Source: Corallococcus caeni (lineage in GTDB: Bacteria > Myxococcota > Myxococcia > Myxococcales > Myxococcaceae). Taken from it: DNA of 64,000 bases. This document shows positions 1 through 9,370 of this stretch, piece by piece. The stretch spans positions 124,001-188,000 of the forward strand of contig NZ_BTTW01000009.1 in assembly GCF_036245865.1 (NCBI RefSeq), in the 5' to 3' direction. Below the pieces are notes generated by a model. It did not search any database and was not told where the DNA came from. It saw nothing but the letters and a program-made list of their open reading frames with translations. The position numbers and the translations under genes were made by a program. The first letter of the stretch is position 1. The number at the start of each line of letters is the position of its first letter.

Positions 1-134
1 GCGGCGGAGGCCCGCGGCCGAGGGCTCGTGGAAGAGGCCTTCGCCAGACGAAGGGGCGAAGCGCGGCGGGGCCACCGTGCGCAGACTTTGCGCGAGGGGC
101 GGCGCGGCCGGGCGATGGCCTGGGGAGACTGGCG

Positions 135-2189
135 ATGCAGGAGCCGGATTCACACTCCGTGGACGAGCATGCGCGTGGCGGGCCCCGCCCGTCCGCGGCG
201 GAGTTCCTGCGCGCGAACCACGACGCGCTGCTGGCGGACTGGCAGCAGGCGGTGCTCGAGCACCTGGGCGACAAGGTGCCCGCCAGCCCGCCCTGGCTCA
301 TCGACCACCTGCCGGAGCTGCTCACCACGCTGGCGGACGCGATGGAGCTGGGGCCGGAGGCGCTGGACGAACGCCTGGAGGCGGCGCACGCCGCGGCCCG
401 CCTGGACGCGGGCTTCAACCTGGGCGAGGTGGCGCGGGAGTACGCCCTGCTGCGCCGCTGCATCCTCCACCGCCTGGAGGCACAGGAGCGGATGCTCCGG
501 CCCGGCGACCTCACGCGGCTGGAGGAGACGCTCGACCGGGTGGTCACCCGGACGATGACGTACTTCTGGGAGATGAAGCAGCGCATCCTCCAGACGCTGG
601 ACCGCATGGCCGAGGCGACGCTGGACGACCCGGACATGGAGACGCTCCTGGAGCGCCTGCTCACCCGGCTGATGGAGTCCGCGCTCGCCGTGAACACGGC
701 CGCGGTGATGCTGCTGGAAGGCGACGCGCTGGTGGTGCGCGCCGCGGTGGGCCTGGGCACGGACGAGGTGAAGGGCCGGCGCGTGCCGGTGGGGCGCGGC
801 GTCACCGGCCAGGCGGCGCTGGAGCGGCGGCCCTTCTTCGTCCGCTCGGCCGCCACGGACCCGCGTGTCCTCTTCGAACCGCTGCGCAGCGCGGGGCTGC
901 GCGCGCTGTACGGCCTGCCGCTCATGGACGGCGAGCGGCTGCTGGGCATGGCGTACATGGGCTCGCGCACGGCCTTCGCCTTCTCCGACGCGGACGTGCT
1001 GCTCTTCCACTCCGTGGCGGAGCGGGCCGCCGCGCACATCGCGCAGGCGGAGCTGCACGCGCGCGAACACGAGGCGCGACAGGAGGCCGAGCGGTCGCTG
1101 GCGCTGCTGGACTCGCTGCTGGAGGCGGCGCCCGTGGGCATCGCGTTCCTGGACCACGACCTGCGCTACCTGCGCATCAACGGCACGTTGGCGCGCCTCA
1201 ACAGCAACCCCGTGGAGGCACACCGGGGCCGCACCCTGCGGGAGATGGTCCGCACCCACTCCGCGGACTCCATCGAGCGCTCGCTGCGCCAGGTGCTGGA
1301 GACCGGGCAGCCCGTGCAGGACGTGCTCCTCGAAGGGCCGGATCCGGTGCGGGGCCGCGAGGGCATCTGGCGCGCGGACTACTTCCCGGTGCGCACCCCG
1401 GACGGCGTGCTGCTCGGCGTGGGCTCCACGGTGGTGGACATCACCGACCACAAGCGCGCGGAGGCCGCGCTCCAGCAGGCCATCGACTTCCGCGAGGAGC
1501 TCATCGCCGTCCTGGGCCACGACCTGCGCAACCCCCTGCACGCGGTGAACGCGTCGGCCTTCATGCTGGGCAAGGCCCCGGACCTGGACACCCCCGCGCG
1601 CCGCTCCGTGGACCGCATCCGCAAGGCCACGGCGCGGATGACGCGGATGATCAACGACATCCTCGACTTCGCGCGCAGCCGCCTGGGCGGAGGCATCCCG
1701 GTGACGCGCCAGCGCGTGAACATGGTGGAGCTGTGCCAGGGCGTCCTGGACGAATTGCAGGTGGTGTACCCGGAGCGGCCCCTCACGCTGGAGGTGCACG
1801 GGGACGACCTGTGGGGGAACTGGGATCCGGACCGGGTGACGCAGGTGCTGGGCAACCTGGTGGTGAACGCGCTGCAACACGCGAGGAACGACACGCCCGT
1901 CCTCACCACGCTCACCAGCGAGGTGATGGACGTGGTGATGCGCGTGAGCAACGAGGGCGACCCCATCCCCGAGGAGCTGCTGCCGCACCTGTTCGACCCG
2001 TTCAAGGGGTCGCGCCTGCCGCAGCAGGGCACCAAGCACCGCAGCCTGGGCCTGGGGCTCTACATCGTCAGTGAGATCGTCCAGGTGCACCAGGGCAGCG
2101 TCCGCGTGGAGACCGCTCCGGACCAGGGCACCGCCTTCACGGTGCGCTGGCCCCGCGTCCCGCCGCCGAAGGGCTACCTGCCGCCATGA
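135..2189 (+). CDS. Orphan sensor histidine kinase (RsbRD-like N-terminus, GAF, PAS, HisKA, HATPase)
   Basis: This 684-residue cytoplasmic kinase has no signal peptide or membrane segment. Residues 20-165 form an all-helical region resembling the RsbRD N-terminal domain, about 170-310 a GAF domain and about 322-440 a PAS domain. The dimerisation helix has the phospho-acceptor His462 in the motif GHDLRNPLHAV. The ATPase domain shows an N-box (NLVVNALQH) and glycine boxes (LGLGLYIVSE) near the end. The start follows a GGGGAGA ribosome site. No response regulator is adjacent, so its partner is unknown. The kinase core resembles that of the gene at 19400-20617, suggesting paralogy. The signal it senses cannot be read from the sequence. 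Confidence 0.9.
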   Translation: MQEPDSHSVDEHARGGPRPSAAEFLRANHDALLADWQQAVLEHLGDKVPASPPWLIDHLPELLTTLADAMELGPEALDERLEAAHAAARLDAGFNLGEVAREYALLRRCILHRLEAQERMLRPGDLTRLEETLDRVVTRTMTYFWEMKQRILQTLDRMAEATLDDPDMETLLERLLTRLMESALAVNTAAVMLLEGDALVVRAAVGLGTDEVKGRRVPVGRGVTGQAALERRPFFVRSAATDPRVLFEPLRSAGLRALYGLPLMDGERLLGMAYMGSRTAFAFSDADVLLFHSVAERAAAHIAQAELHAREHEARQEAERSLALLDSLLEAAPVGIAFLDHDLRYLRINGTLARLNSNPVEAHRGRTLREMVRTHSADSIERSLRQVLETGQPVQDVLLEGPDPVRGREGIWRADYFPVRTPDGVLLGVGSTVVDITDHKRAEAALQQAIDFREELIAVLGHDLRNPLHAVNASAFMLGKAPDLDTPARRSVDRIRKATARMTRMINDILDFARSRLGGGIPVTRQRVNMVELCQGVLDELQVVYPERPLTLEVHGDDLWGNWDPDRVTQVLGNLVVNALQHARNDTPVLTTLTSEVMDVVMRVSNEGDPIPEELLPHLFDPFKGSRLPQQGTKHRSLGLGLYIVSEIVQVHQGSVRVETAPDQGTAFTVRWPRVPPPKGYLPP

Positions 2190-2204
2190 CCTGGTGCCCT
2201 GGTG

Positions 2205-3833
2205 TCACGGCGCGGCCTTCGCCTCGGAGGCGGGCGCGATGGCGAGCGTGTGCACGGCCTCCGCGAGCATGCGCGTGCTCAGGTCCAGCGTCTCCAGCGC
2301 GATGGACTCGTCCGGCGCGTGGCCGGTGTAGGGCTCCTTGGGGAACGCGGGCCCGAAGTCCACGGCGCGGGGGAACAGCCGCGCGTAGGTGCCGCCCCGG
2401 ATGGAGCCGGGCACCGCGTCCGGTTCCTTGCGCTGCCGCTGGTAGATGCCCATCAGCGTCTTCACCAGCGGGCCGGACGTGTCCGCCACGTGCGGGTCGC
2501 CCAGGTAGCGGCCGGAGCCCTCCTTCACCTGGCCGCCGGAGTCCTCGCCCACGCGCTTCGCGGCGGCGTCCAGCGCGGCGTTGAACGCGGCCGCGTCCTG
2601 GCCCTGCGGCCTGCGCATGTTGACGCCCAGGGACACGCTGCCGTCCTTCACGCGCAGCACGGTGGGCGCCACGAGCAGCGGCCCCATCAGCGTGTCCTCG
2701 TACTTCAAGCCCAGCTTGTCGCCGTGGTGGTCGCCGTCGAAGCGCTTCGCCACCACGCGCAGCAGCGCCGCGATGCCGTTGTCCTCCAATGACAGACGCG
2801 CGGCCACGGCGGACAGGTCCCAGAGCGCGTTGTGCCCCTCGTCCGCGGTGGACGAGTGCACCGCCACGCCGTGCGTGGTGAGCACCACGGTGCCGCCCTC
2901 GCGCTTCGCCTCCGCCTTCAGGTCCTTGCGCGAGGGGGCTTCGGCGGCGATGGCGGCCTTCACGGCGGCGAGCACCGCCTCCGGCGTCTGGCCCTTCACG
3001 GGCGCGAGCTTCAGCGTGGCGGTGCCGGGCACCTGGGTGAGGAACTCGCCCGCGCTCACGTCCACGGCGCGCGCGACGGTGCCTTCCTTCGGCGTCGCGA
3101 GCGCGGTGCCCACGGGCGCCTCCAGCGTCCACGCGACGAAGCCGGACTGCGCGGCCATGACCGGGTAGCCGGAGTCCACGGAGATGACGTGCGTGGGCTT
3201 GGGCTGCGTGGTCGCGTACTTCTGCATGCCGGACCAGTCGCTCTCCTCGCCGTTGCCGATGATGATCAGCACCTTGCCCTGGGGCTTGAGGCCCAGGTCC
3301 TTGGCCATGGCCAGCGCGACGAGCCCGGAGGCGATGGGGCCCTTGTCGTCCTCCACGCCGCGGCCGTACAGGCGGCCCTTCTCCACCACCGGCTTGAAGG
3401 GCGCGCGCTTCCACTCGTGGGCGGGCGCGGGCACGACGTCGCCGTGGAACACCAGGCCCAGCAGCGGCTCGCCCTCGCCCCAGGACACTTCGAAGACGTC
3501 GTTCTCGCCCACGGTGCGGAAGCCGAAGCCGTGCTGCTTCGCCCAGGCCTCCAGGGAGCGGCCCATGGCGGCCACCTCCGGGTTCTTCGCGGCGGGGGAC
3601 TCGCTGCTCACCGTCTTGAAGCGGACGAGCGTCTGCGTGAGGGCCACCACGTCCTCCAGCGCACAGGCCTGGACGTAGGCGGCGTAACGCTCCGCGGCGG
3701 AGGCGCCCTTAAGGGCGGTGTCGGAGAAGCGGGCGGCGCGGGCGGCGGGCTTGCCGGCGCAGCGGGGGTCCTTGGCGGCGAGGGCGGCGGCGGGCGCCAG
3801 GAGGCAGAGGGCGGCGAGGAGGCGGGTGCGCAT
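2205..3833 (-). CDS. Exported M20-family dipeptidase (PepV/Sapep-like)
   Basis: The 542-residue product is a zinc-dependent exopeptidase, probably cleaving dipeptides outside the cytoplasm. The first 19 residues are a Sec signal peptide ending in an Ala-rich stretch. The M20 metal-ligand motifs are present in order: [17 protein letters not shown] (bridging Asp) and GNGEES (catalytic Glu). The long insertion between the metal domain and the C-terminal half fits the PepV-type dipeptidase subfamily, where it forms the lid. It converges on the upstream kinase with 15 bases between stop codons and is transcribed divergently from msrA. Exact substrate is not predictable. Confidence 0.88.
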   Translation of the reverse strand: MRTRLLAALCLLAPAAALAAKDPRCAGKPAARAARFSDTALKGASAAERYAAYVQACALEDVVALTQTLVRFKTVSSESPAAKNPEVAAMGRSLEAWAKQHGFGFRTVGENDVFEVSWGEGEPLLGLVFHGDVVPAPAHEWKRAPFKPVVEKGRLYGRGVEDDKGPIASGLVALAMAKDLGLKPQGKVLIIIGNGEESDWSGMQKYATTQPKPTHVISVDSGYPVMAAQSGFVAWTLEAPVGTALATPKEGTVARAVDVSAGEFLTQVPGTATLKLAPVKGQTPEAVLAAVKAAIAAEAPSRKDLKAEAKREGGTVVLTTHGVAVHSSTADEGHNALWDLSAVAARLSLEDNGIAALLRVVAKRFDGDHHGDKLGLKYEDTLMGPLLVAPTVLRVKDGSVSLGVNMRRPQGQDAAAFNAALDAAAKRVGEDSGGQVKEGSGRYLGDPHVADTSGPLVKTLMGIYQRQRKEPDAVPGSIRGGTYARLFPRAVDFGPAFPKEPYTGHAPDESIALETLDLSTRMLAEAVHTLAIAPASEAKAAP

Positions 3834-3945
3834 GGGAGACCTGGGAAACCGTCGGGCGGACGGAGCATTCCTGGTGGGACGGTGGGCAGGTGTGCGGCCG
3901 TGCGCCAGGCGTGAAAATGGGGACGGTGGAGGCTAAAGCTAGAGC

Positions 3946-4602
<657 letters not shown>

Positions 4603-4616
4603 GCTTGAGTTGAGCG

Positions 4617-4650
4617 GCGGGGCCCGCTGTCTTCCAGACACGGGCCCCGC
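4617..4650. terminator. Bidirectional terminator between msrA and the AraC-type gene
   Basis: A perfect 10-bp inverted repeat, GCGGGGCCCG (4617-4626) and CGGGCCCCGC (4641-4650), encloses 14 bases that contain an inner TGTCT/AGACA stem. It lies between two convergent stop codons (4602 and 4672). No long T-run follows on either strand. Confidence 0.75.
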
Positions 4651-4671
4651 ATGCGTCTCAACGCTGGAGCC

Positions 4672-5655
4672 TCACGCCCGGCGGTGGCTGCGCCGGTACG
4701 CGCCGGGAGCGTTGCCGTCCCAGCGCTTGAAGGCCCGGTTGAAGGACGCCTCGCTCCCGTAGCCGATGGCCGGAGCGACCTCGCTCAGGGGCAGCTCGCT
4801 TTCGCGCAGCAGCTGGGCGGCCTTGATCATCCGCCAGCCCGCCAGGTACTCCAGCGGCGGCTCACCGACGAGCTCGCTGAAGCGCGCGGCGAACCCGGAG
4901 CGCGACAGGGCCACGGCGGACGCCAGGCTCTCCACGGTCCAGGGCTCCTGGGGATGCTCGTGGATGAGCGCGAGCGCCTTGCCAATCTGCGGATCCGTCA
5001 GCGCCCGCATCCCGGCCTCCTGGCACCCGTCCTTCGTCATGATGTGCGCGCGCAGGGCCTGCACCAGCAGGATGTCCGCGAGCCGGCTCATGATGACGCT
5101 GGCGCCCGGCTGGGACGACGCGCTCTCCACCAGCAGCAGCTGCACCGTGGACGCCAGCGTGGGCGCCGTCACCGCGTCGTCCGCGGCCAGGTGGATGACG
5201 CGCGGGAGTTCCTTGAAGAGCAGCGTGCGCGGCGCGACGCCCAGCTCGAACGACGCCGCGACCAGCGCGGTCCGCGCGCCGTCACCGCCCAACCGGATGG
5301 GTCCGGCCCCGTGCGAGCGCGCGCAGGCGCCCGGCTCCAGCACGTGGATGGGGCTGCCCGCCGCGTCGCGCAGCGTGTGCCCTCCGCCATGCGGCAGCAC
5401 GGCCAGGTCCCCCGCCGACAGCACCCGGGCCTCCGGCACGCCCTCCACCTCCAGCCGCGCCCCGCCCCGGGCGATGAGGACGATGTGCGCGCCCGGGATG
5501 GTGGGGAACTGGAGGCCCCAGGGGGCGCACAGCTCGAAGCGGCCGTGCATCCGGGTGGAGAGGCGCAGCGTGTCCAGCACGTCCGCGAGGACGTCCACGC
5601 CCTTGCACTCCGGGGGTTCTGGACGCTCGGTCAATTTGTTTGGACTGGATGCCAT
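4672..5655 (-). CDS. AraC-family transcriptional regulator with N-terminal cupin domain
   Basis: The 327-residue regulator has a cupin-type ligand domain in its first 200 residues (the cupin_6 type common next to redox enzymes) and a double helix-turn-helix AraC domain in the last 100. The second helix-turn-helix shows the family pattern IGYGSEASFNRAFKRW. The start is placed at the ATG opening MASSPNK. A longer reading would run into the divergent reductase gene. Only 34 bases separate this start from the reductase start at 5690, so this protein probably controls the reductase and pirin genes and itself. The inducing ligand is unknown. Confidence 0.88.
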   Translation of the reverse strand: MASSPNKLTERPEPPECKGVDVLADVLDTLRLSTRMHGRFELCAPWGLQFPTIPGAHIVLIARGGARLEVEGVPEARVLSAGDLAVLPHGGGHTLRDAAGSPIHVLEPGACARSHGAGPIRLGGDGARTALVAASFELGVAPRTLLFKELPRVIHLAADDAVTAPTLASTVQLLLVESASSQPGASVIMSRLADILLVQALRAHIMTKDGCQEAGMRALTDPQIGKALALIHEHPQEPWTVESLASAVALSRSGFAARFSELVGEPPLEYLAGWRMIKAAQLLRESELPLSEVAPAIGYGSEASFNRAFKRWDGNAPGAYRRSHRRA

Positions 5656-5689
5656 GGCACGTCCATAGCGGCTGGAGCATTTACCGGCC
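5656..5689. promoter_or_regulatory. Short divergent regulatory gap (AraC regulator / alkene reductase)
   Basis: Only 34 bases lie between the two divergent start codons, too few for two independent promoters, so one or both promoters must overlap the coding ends. No clear dyad is visible, but AraC-type sites are often direct repeats and hard to see in a single copy. Confidence 0.4.
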
Positions 5690-6778
5690 ATGGCAAATAC
5701 CCTCAAGCTCCTCTCCCCCTTCCGTCTGGGCCGGCTCGAACTGAAGAACCGGCTGGTGATGGCGCCCATGACCCGCAGCCGGGCGCTCGTCGACGGCAAC
5801 GTCCCCAACCCGCTGGCGGTGACCTATTACGCGCAGCGGGCCTCCGCGGGCCTCATCGTCACGGAGGGCACCCAGGTCAGCCCCCAGGGTGTCGGGTACA
5901 TCCGCACGCCGGGCATGCACTCGCCGGAGCAGGTGGCGGGCTGGAAGAAGGTGACGGACGCCGTGCACGCGGCGGGCGGCGTCATCTTCGCGCAGCTGTG
6001 GCACGTGGGGCGCGTCTCGCACCCGGACTTCCACGGCGGTGAGCTGCCGGTGGCGCCCTCCGCCATCGGGGTGAAACAGGACGTCTTCACGTTCCAGGGC
6101 AAGAAGCCCGCGGTGGCGCCCCGGGCGTTGGAGACGGATGAGATTCCCGGCGTCGTCGAGCAGTTCCGCCAGGCCGCCCGCAACGCGAAGGAGGCGGGCT
6201 TCGACGGCGTGGAGCTGCACGGCAGCAACGGCTACCTGTTGGATCAGTTCCTGCGGGATGGCTCCAACCAGCGCACGGACGCGTACGGCGGCAGCATCGA
6301 GAACCGCGTGCGCTTCCCGCTGGAGGTGGCGAAAGCGGTGGCGGAGGTCTGGGGCGCGGAGCGCGTGGGCTACCGGCTCCACCCGCAGAACTTCCCCTAC
6401 GGCGGCATGACGGACTCCACCCCCGCGGAGACCTTCACGCACATCGCGCGGGAGCTGGGCCGGCTGGGCCTGGGCTACCTGCACGTGACGGAGGCCGTCA
6501 CGGGCCCCGCAGCCGTGAGCGCCGAGCAGCGCCTCACCCCGCTCATCCGCAAGGCCTTCCCGGGAACGGTCATCGCGAACGGCGGCTACGACGCGCAGGC
6601 GGGCGAGGCGGTGCTCGAGCGCGGCGAGGCGGACCTCGTGGCGTACGGCGTGCCGTTCCTCGCCAACCCGGACCTGCCGGAGCGCTTCCAGAAGACGGCC
6701 CCGCTCAACCCGCCCGACCCCACCACCTTCTTCGCGGGCGAGGAGAAGGGCTACACGAGCTATCCGACGCTGGCCTGA
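5690..6778 (+). CDS. Alkene reductase, Old Yellow Enzyme family (NemA-like)
   Basis: This 362-residue FMN flavoprotein should reduce activated C=C bonds of electrophiles such as enones, maleimides or nitro-compounds using NAD(P)H. The TIM-barrel begins with the family signature SPFRLGRLELKNRLVMAPMTR. The substrate-binding pair is His177 and Asn180 in HGSNGYLLDQFLRDGSN, followed by DAYGGSIENR, both typical of NemA/OYE enzymes. The glycine-rich FMN phosphate site near GGYDAQ is also present. It is divergent from an AraC regulator and 23 bases upstream of a pirin gene, suggesting a small operon for electrophile or redox stress. Confidence 0.93.
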   Translation: MANTLKLLSPFRLGRLELKNRLVMAPMTRSRALVDGNVPNPLAVTYYAQRASAGLIVTEGTQVSPQGVGYIRTPGMHSPEQVAGWKKVTDAVHAAGGVIFAQLWHVGRVSHPDFHGGELPVAPSAIGVKQDVFTFQGKKPAVAPRALETDEIPGVVEQFRQAARNAKEAGFDGVELHGSNGYLLDQFLRDGSNQRTDAYGGSIENRVRFPLEVAKAVAEVWGAERVGYRLHPQNFPYGGMTDSTPAETFTHIARELGRLGLGYLHVTEAVTGPAAVSAEQRLTPLIRKAFPGTVIANGGYDAQAGEAVLERGEADLVAYGVPFLANPDLPERFQKTAPLNPPDPTTFFAGEEKGYTSYPTLA

Positions 6779-6801
6779 AGCCGGGAAGGGAGGGAACCGT
6801 C

Positions 6802-7665
6802 ATGAGCACGCAACGCGTGGACGTCCTGGAGCGCAGGCTGGAGCGGATCATCGACCTGCCGGAGCCGGCGCCGGGACAGTTCGGACCGGCGCACACGGTG
6901 GTGCCGGTCATCTCGCCGGAGGACTACGCGCGGTCGGATCCGTTCATCCTGTTGATGGACGACCGCATCGACGGCCAGCCCATCGGAGGGCCGCATCCGC
7001 ACGCGGGCTTCGAGACGGTGACGCTCGTGGTGAAGGGCGGGATGACCCACGACAGCGGCAGGCTGGGTGAAGGCGACGTGCAGTGGATGACGGCCGGAAG
7101 TGGCGTCATCCACGGCGAGGGGCTGGAGGGCGGCATGAGTCAGGCGCGCATCCTCCAGCTCTGGCTCACGTTGCCGAAGGCACAGCGCTGGGTGCCCGCG
7201 GGCTTCCAGGACCTGTCGTACGCGGAGCTGCCGGTGCGGCGTGAGCCGGGCGTGGAGGTGCGGCTGTACAGCGGCAGTTCAGGCGCGGTGCGGTCGGCGA
7301 CGAAGAACTACGTGCCCGTCACGCTGGCGGAGCTCCAGCTGGAGCCAGGCGCGTCCATCGCGCAGGACCTGCCCGCCTCGTACAACGGCTTCTTCCTCGT
7401 GCTGGAGGGCGAGGTCGCGGTGGGGCCGGACCGGAGGGCGCTGAAGCCCGGGCAGGTGGGCTGGCTGGACCGGCCGGTGTCGGGTGGGGACAGCATCGTC
7501 CACGTCACCGGGACGACGCGGGCGCGCGTGTTGCTGTACGCGGGCCAGCCGCAGCGGGACCCGCTGGTGAGCCACGGGCCGTTCATCGGGGACACCCAGG
7601 CGGACATCCTGAGGTCCATCGAGGGCTACCGCACGGGCCGCTTCGGTCCGCCGCCGCCGAGGTAG
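6802..7665 (+). CDS. Pirin family protein
   Basis: Pirins are bicupin iron proteins; some bacterial members are quercetin dioxygenases and others bind regulators or enzymes. This 287-residue protein carries the N-terminal metal site as His65 and His67 (GGPHPHAGFETVT) plus His104 and Glu106 (GVIHGEG). The C-terminal cupin is present but lacks an obvious second metal site, as is usual. A GGGAGGG ribosome site precedes the ATG, 23 bases after the reductase stop codon, so the two genes are likely co-transcribed. The exact activity is not inferable. Confidence 0.92.
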   Translation: MSTQRVDVLERRLERIIDLPEPAPGQFGPAHTVVPVISPEDYARSDPFILLMDDRIDGQPIGGPHPHAGFETVTLVVKGGMTHDSGRLGEGDVQWMTAGSGVIHGEGLEGGMSQARILQLWLTLPKAQRWVPAGFQDLSYAELPVRREPGVEVRLYSGSSGAVRSATKNYVPVTLAELQLEPGASIAQDLPASYNGFFLVLEGEVAVGPDRRALKPGQVGWLDRPVSGGDSIVHVTGTTRARVLLYAGQPQRDPLVSHGPFIGDTQADILRSIEGYRTGRFGPPPPR

Positions 7666-7675
7666 CGCAGCGACG

Positions 7676-7697
7676 GAGCCGCGAGCGTCAGCGGCTC
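7676..7697. terminator. Small hairpin between pirin and Mpo1-like genes
   Basis: A 7-bp inverted repeat, GAGCCGC (7676-7682) and GCGGCTC (7691-7697), lies between convergent genes and overlaps the last codons of the Mpo1-like gene. It may act as a weak terminator. There is no T-run. Confidence 0.35.
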
Positions 7698-8062
7698 TCG
7701 ACGGGGGCCGGCGCCAGGGTGGCGGCGGCCGGCGCACCGGAGTTCGCGCGCTCCAGGTGCGGACCCAGCTGGCCGGTGAGCATCAGCGCGGCCATGCGGA
7801 AGTCGGAGATGAGCGACCAGAGCGGGTACTTGAAGGTCGCGGGGCGGTTGTGCTCGATCTTGAAGTGGCTGGCCCACGCGAAGCCGTAGGCGGCCACCAG
7901 CGCGGCGGGAATCAGCGCACCGCGGCCGGTGACGGCGGCGGTGACACCCAGGCCCACGCCCAGGCTGGTGCCGGCGAAGTGCAGCCAGCGTGTCGACGCA
8001 TGCGCGTGCTCACGCAGGTAGAACGGCCAGAACTCGCCATAGGTCTGGATGCGGTCGGACAT
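7688..8062 (-). CDS. Mpo1-like (DUF962) membrane protein
   Basis: The 124-residue protein matches the DUF962/Mpo1 family, whose yeast member is an Fe(II)-dependent dioxygenase of 2-hydroxy fatty acids. Visible family features are the N-terminal [11 protein letters not shown] histidine cluster, a hydrophobic pair of segments (about residues 28-60) and the motif [12 protein letters not shown]. It is shorter than eukaryotic members, as bacterial ones usually are. It converges on the pirin gene. A role in hydroxy-lipid breakdown is an inference from the family. Confidence 0.82.
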   Translation of the reverse strand: MSDRIQTYGEFWPFYLREHAHASTRWLHFAGTSLGVGLGVTAAVTGRGALIPAALVAAYGFAWASHFKIEHNRPATFKYPLWSLISDFRMAALMLTGQLGPHLERANSGAPAAATLAPAPVESR

Positions 8063-8303
8063 GAAGTGAAGTTGTGTCCAGCTGCCTGCCTCCCGTCAAC
8101 CCATGCGGGGCCCCTTCGTGCCGACACCGACACCGTTCGGCCCTGGGGACTCGGCAACCCGGAGGGGGTCCGTGGGCAGGAGGGCAGCCAGGCGGTCCTC
8201 GACGCGGCCTGTCGTTTTCGGACGGACCGGGAACAATCCGGTGCGGACGGCTGGGCCCGGGAGAGGCGCGAAATACGCGTGTCGTGAAAGACTCGGGGCA
8301 CGC

Positions 8304-9365
8304 ATGAGTGACTGGACGCCCAAGCTGAACCCGACGGTGGACCTGCGGCGGCTTCCGCTGAACGCGGAGGAGGGCTTCGTGCTGTCGCGGCTGGACGGCC
8401 ACACCCGCGAGAAGGACCTGCCCGCGCTGACGGGGTTCCCGCCGGACAAGCTGCGGGACATCCTCGCGAGGCTGGTGTCGCAGGGAGCGCTGCTGCCGGG
8501 CACGGAGACCGCGAGTGCCGTGAACACGGTGCGGCAGGCCGCGCCCCAGGAGGCTGATCATCCCGCGCCGTCAGTCGACGCGAGCGACACGGAGCCCTTG
8601 CCGGAAGCGGAAGCCTCGGACGGCTCCGACGACGAAGCCAGCTCCGCGGACGACGTGCCCGAAGCGGTGCTGGGAGACTTCCGCAAGCTCTTCGAGACGC
8701 GGCTGCACGGGCTGCCGGAGGACCAGCGGGCGGCGCTCGCGCACGGGGCGGAGGATCCGGAGCTGTCCGCGCTGTGCTTCGACCCGGTGCCCGCCGTCAT
8801 CAAGGCCGTGCTGGAGAACTCGCGCGTGGGCCTGACGCACGCGCGGCTCATCGCGAGGCACCACCGCAACCCCGTGGGCCTGGAGGCGCTGGTGGCCCGA
8901 GCCGCCTTCGCGTCCGACACGGGAGTGCGTCGCTTCCTCGTGCGCAACCCACAGCTGCCGGTGGCCCTCTTCCGCCGCCTGTGGGCGATGCGCCGCCTGA
9001 TGGAGCACCACAAGCTCACGGTGGATCGCGACGTGCCGGAGCAGACACGCCGCACCGCTCGCGAGCTCTTGCGCCAGCGCTTCTCCACCGGCCCGTCCGA
9101 GGAGAAGGTGGAGCTCATCCTCAACACGGAAGGCCGGGCCCTGGGCGCGCTCGTGGGCATGCCGGTGGACGGCAAGACGACGTCGCTCTTGTGTGGCCGC
9201 ACGTACCGCTCGCCCATGCTGGTGCAGAACATCGCGCGCTGGAGCGCCGCGCCGCCCGCGCTCATCGCCCACCTGCTCAAGCAGGAGTTGGTCCGCCGTC
9301 AGCCCCAGCTGCGCATGATGCTCGCGCGCCACCCCAACGCCCCCGCTGACGCGAAGCGCGCCTGA
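8304..9365 (+). CDS. Conserved hypothetical protein with winged-helix-like N-terminus
   Basis: I do not recognise this 353-residue protein by name. The first 60 residues (LNAEEGFVLSRLDG and onward) have the helical pattern of a small winged-helix domain. Residues 75-120 are an acidic Ser/Asp/Glu-rich linker, and the remainder is an Arg/Leu-rich helical domain that could be a solenoid of HEAT-like repeats. There is no signal peptide or membrane segment. The ATG at 8304 is chosen because upstream codons look non-coding and similarity-like features begin there. The next gene starts 5 bases after its stop, so the two form an operon. Confidence 0.65.
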   Translation: MSDWTPKLNPTVDLRRLPLNAEEGFVLSRLDGHTREKDLPALTGFPPDKLRDILARLVSQGALLPGTETASAVNTVRQAAPQEADHPAPSVDASDTEPLPEAEASDGSDDEASSADDVPEAVLGDFRKLFETRLHGLPEDQRAALAHGAEDPELSALCFDPVPAVIKAVLENSRVGLTHARLIARHHRNPVGLEALVARAAFASDTGVRRFLVRNPQLPVALFRRLWAMRRLMEHHKLTVDRDVPEQTRRTARELLRQRFSTGPSEEKVELILNTEGRALGALVGMPVDGKTTSLLCGRTYRSPMLVQNIARWSAAPPALIAHLLKQELVRRQPQLRMMLARHPNAPADAKRA

Positions 9366-9370
9366 GCCAC

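Noticed and set aside
1-134. Coding sequence at the left edge
   Set aside because: Short frames there have no recognisable content and no support; the first supported gene begins at 135.
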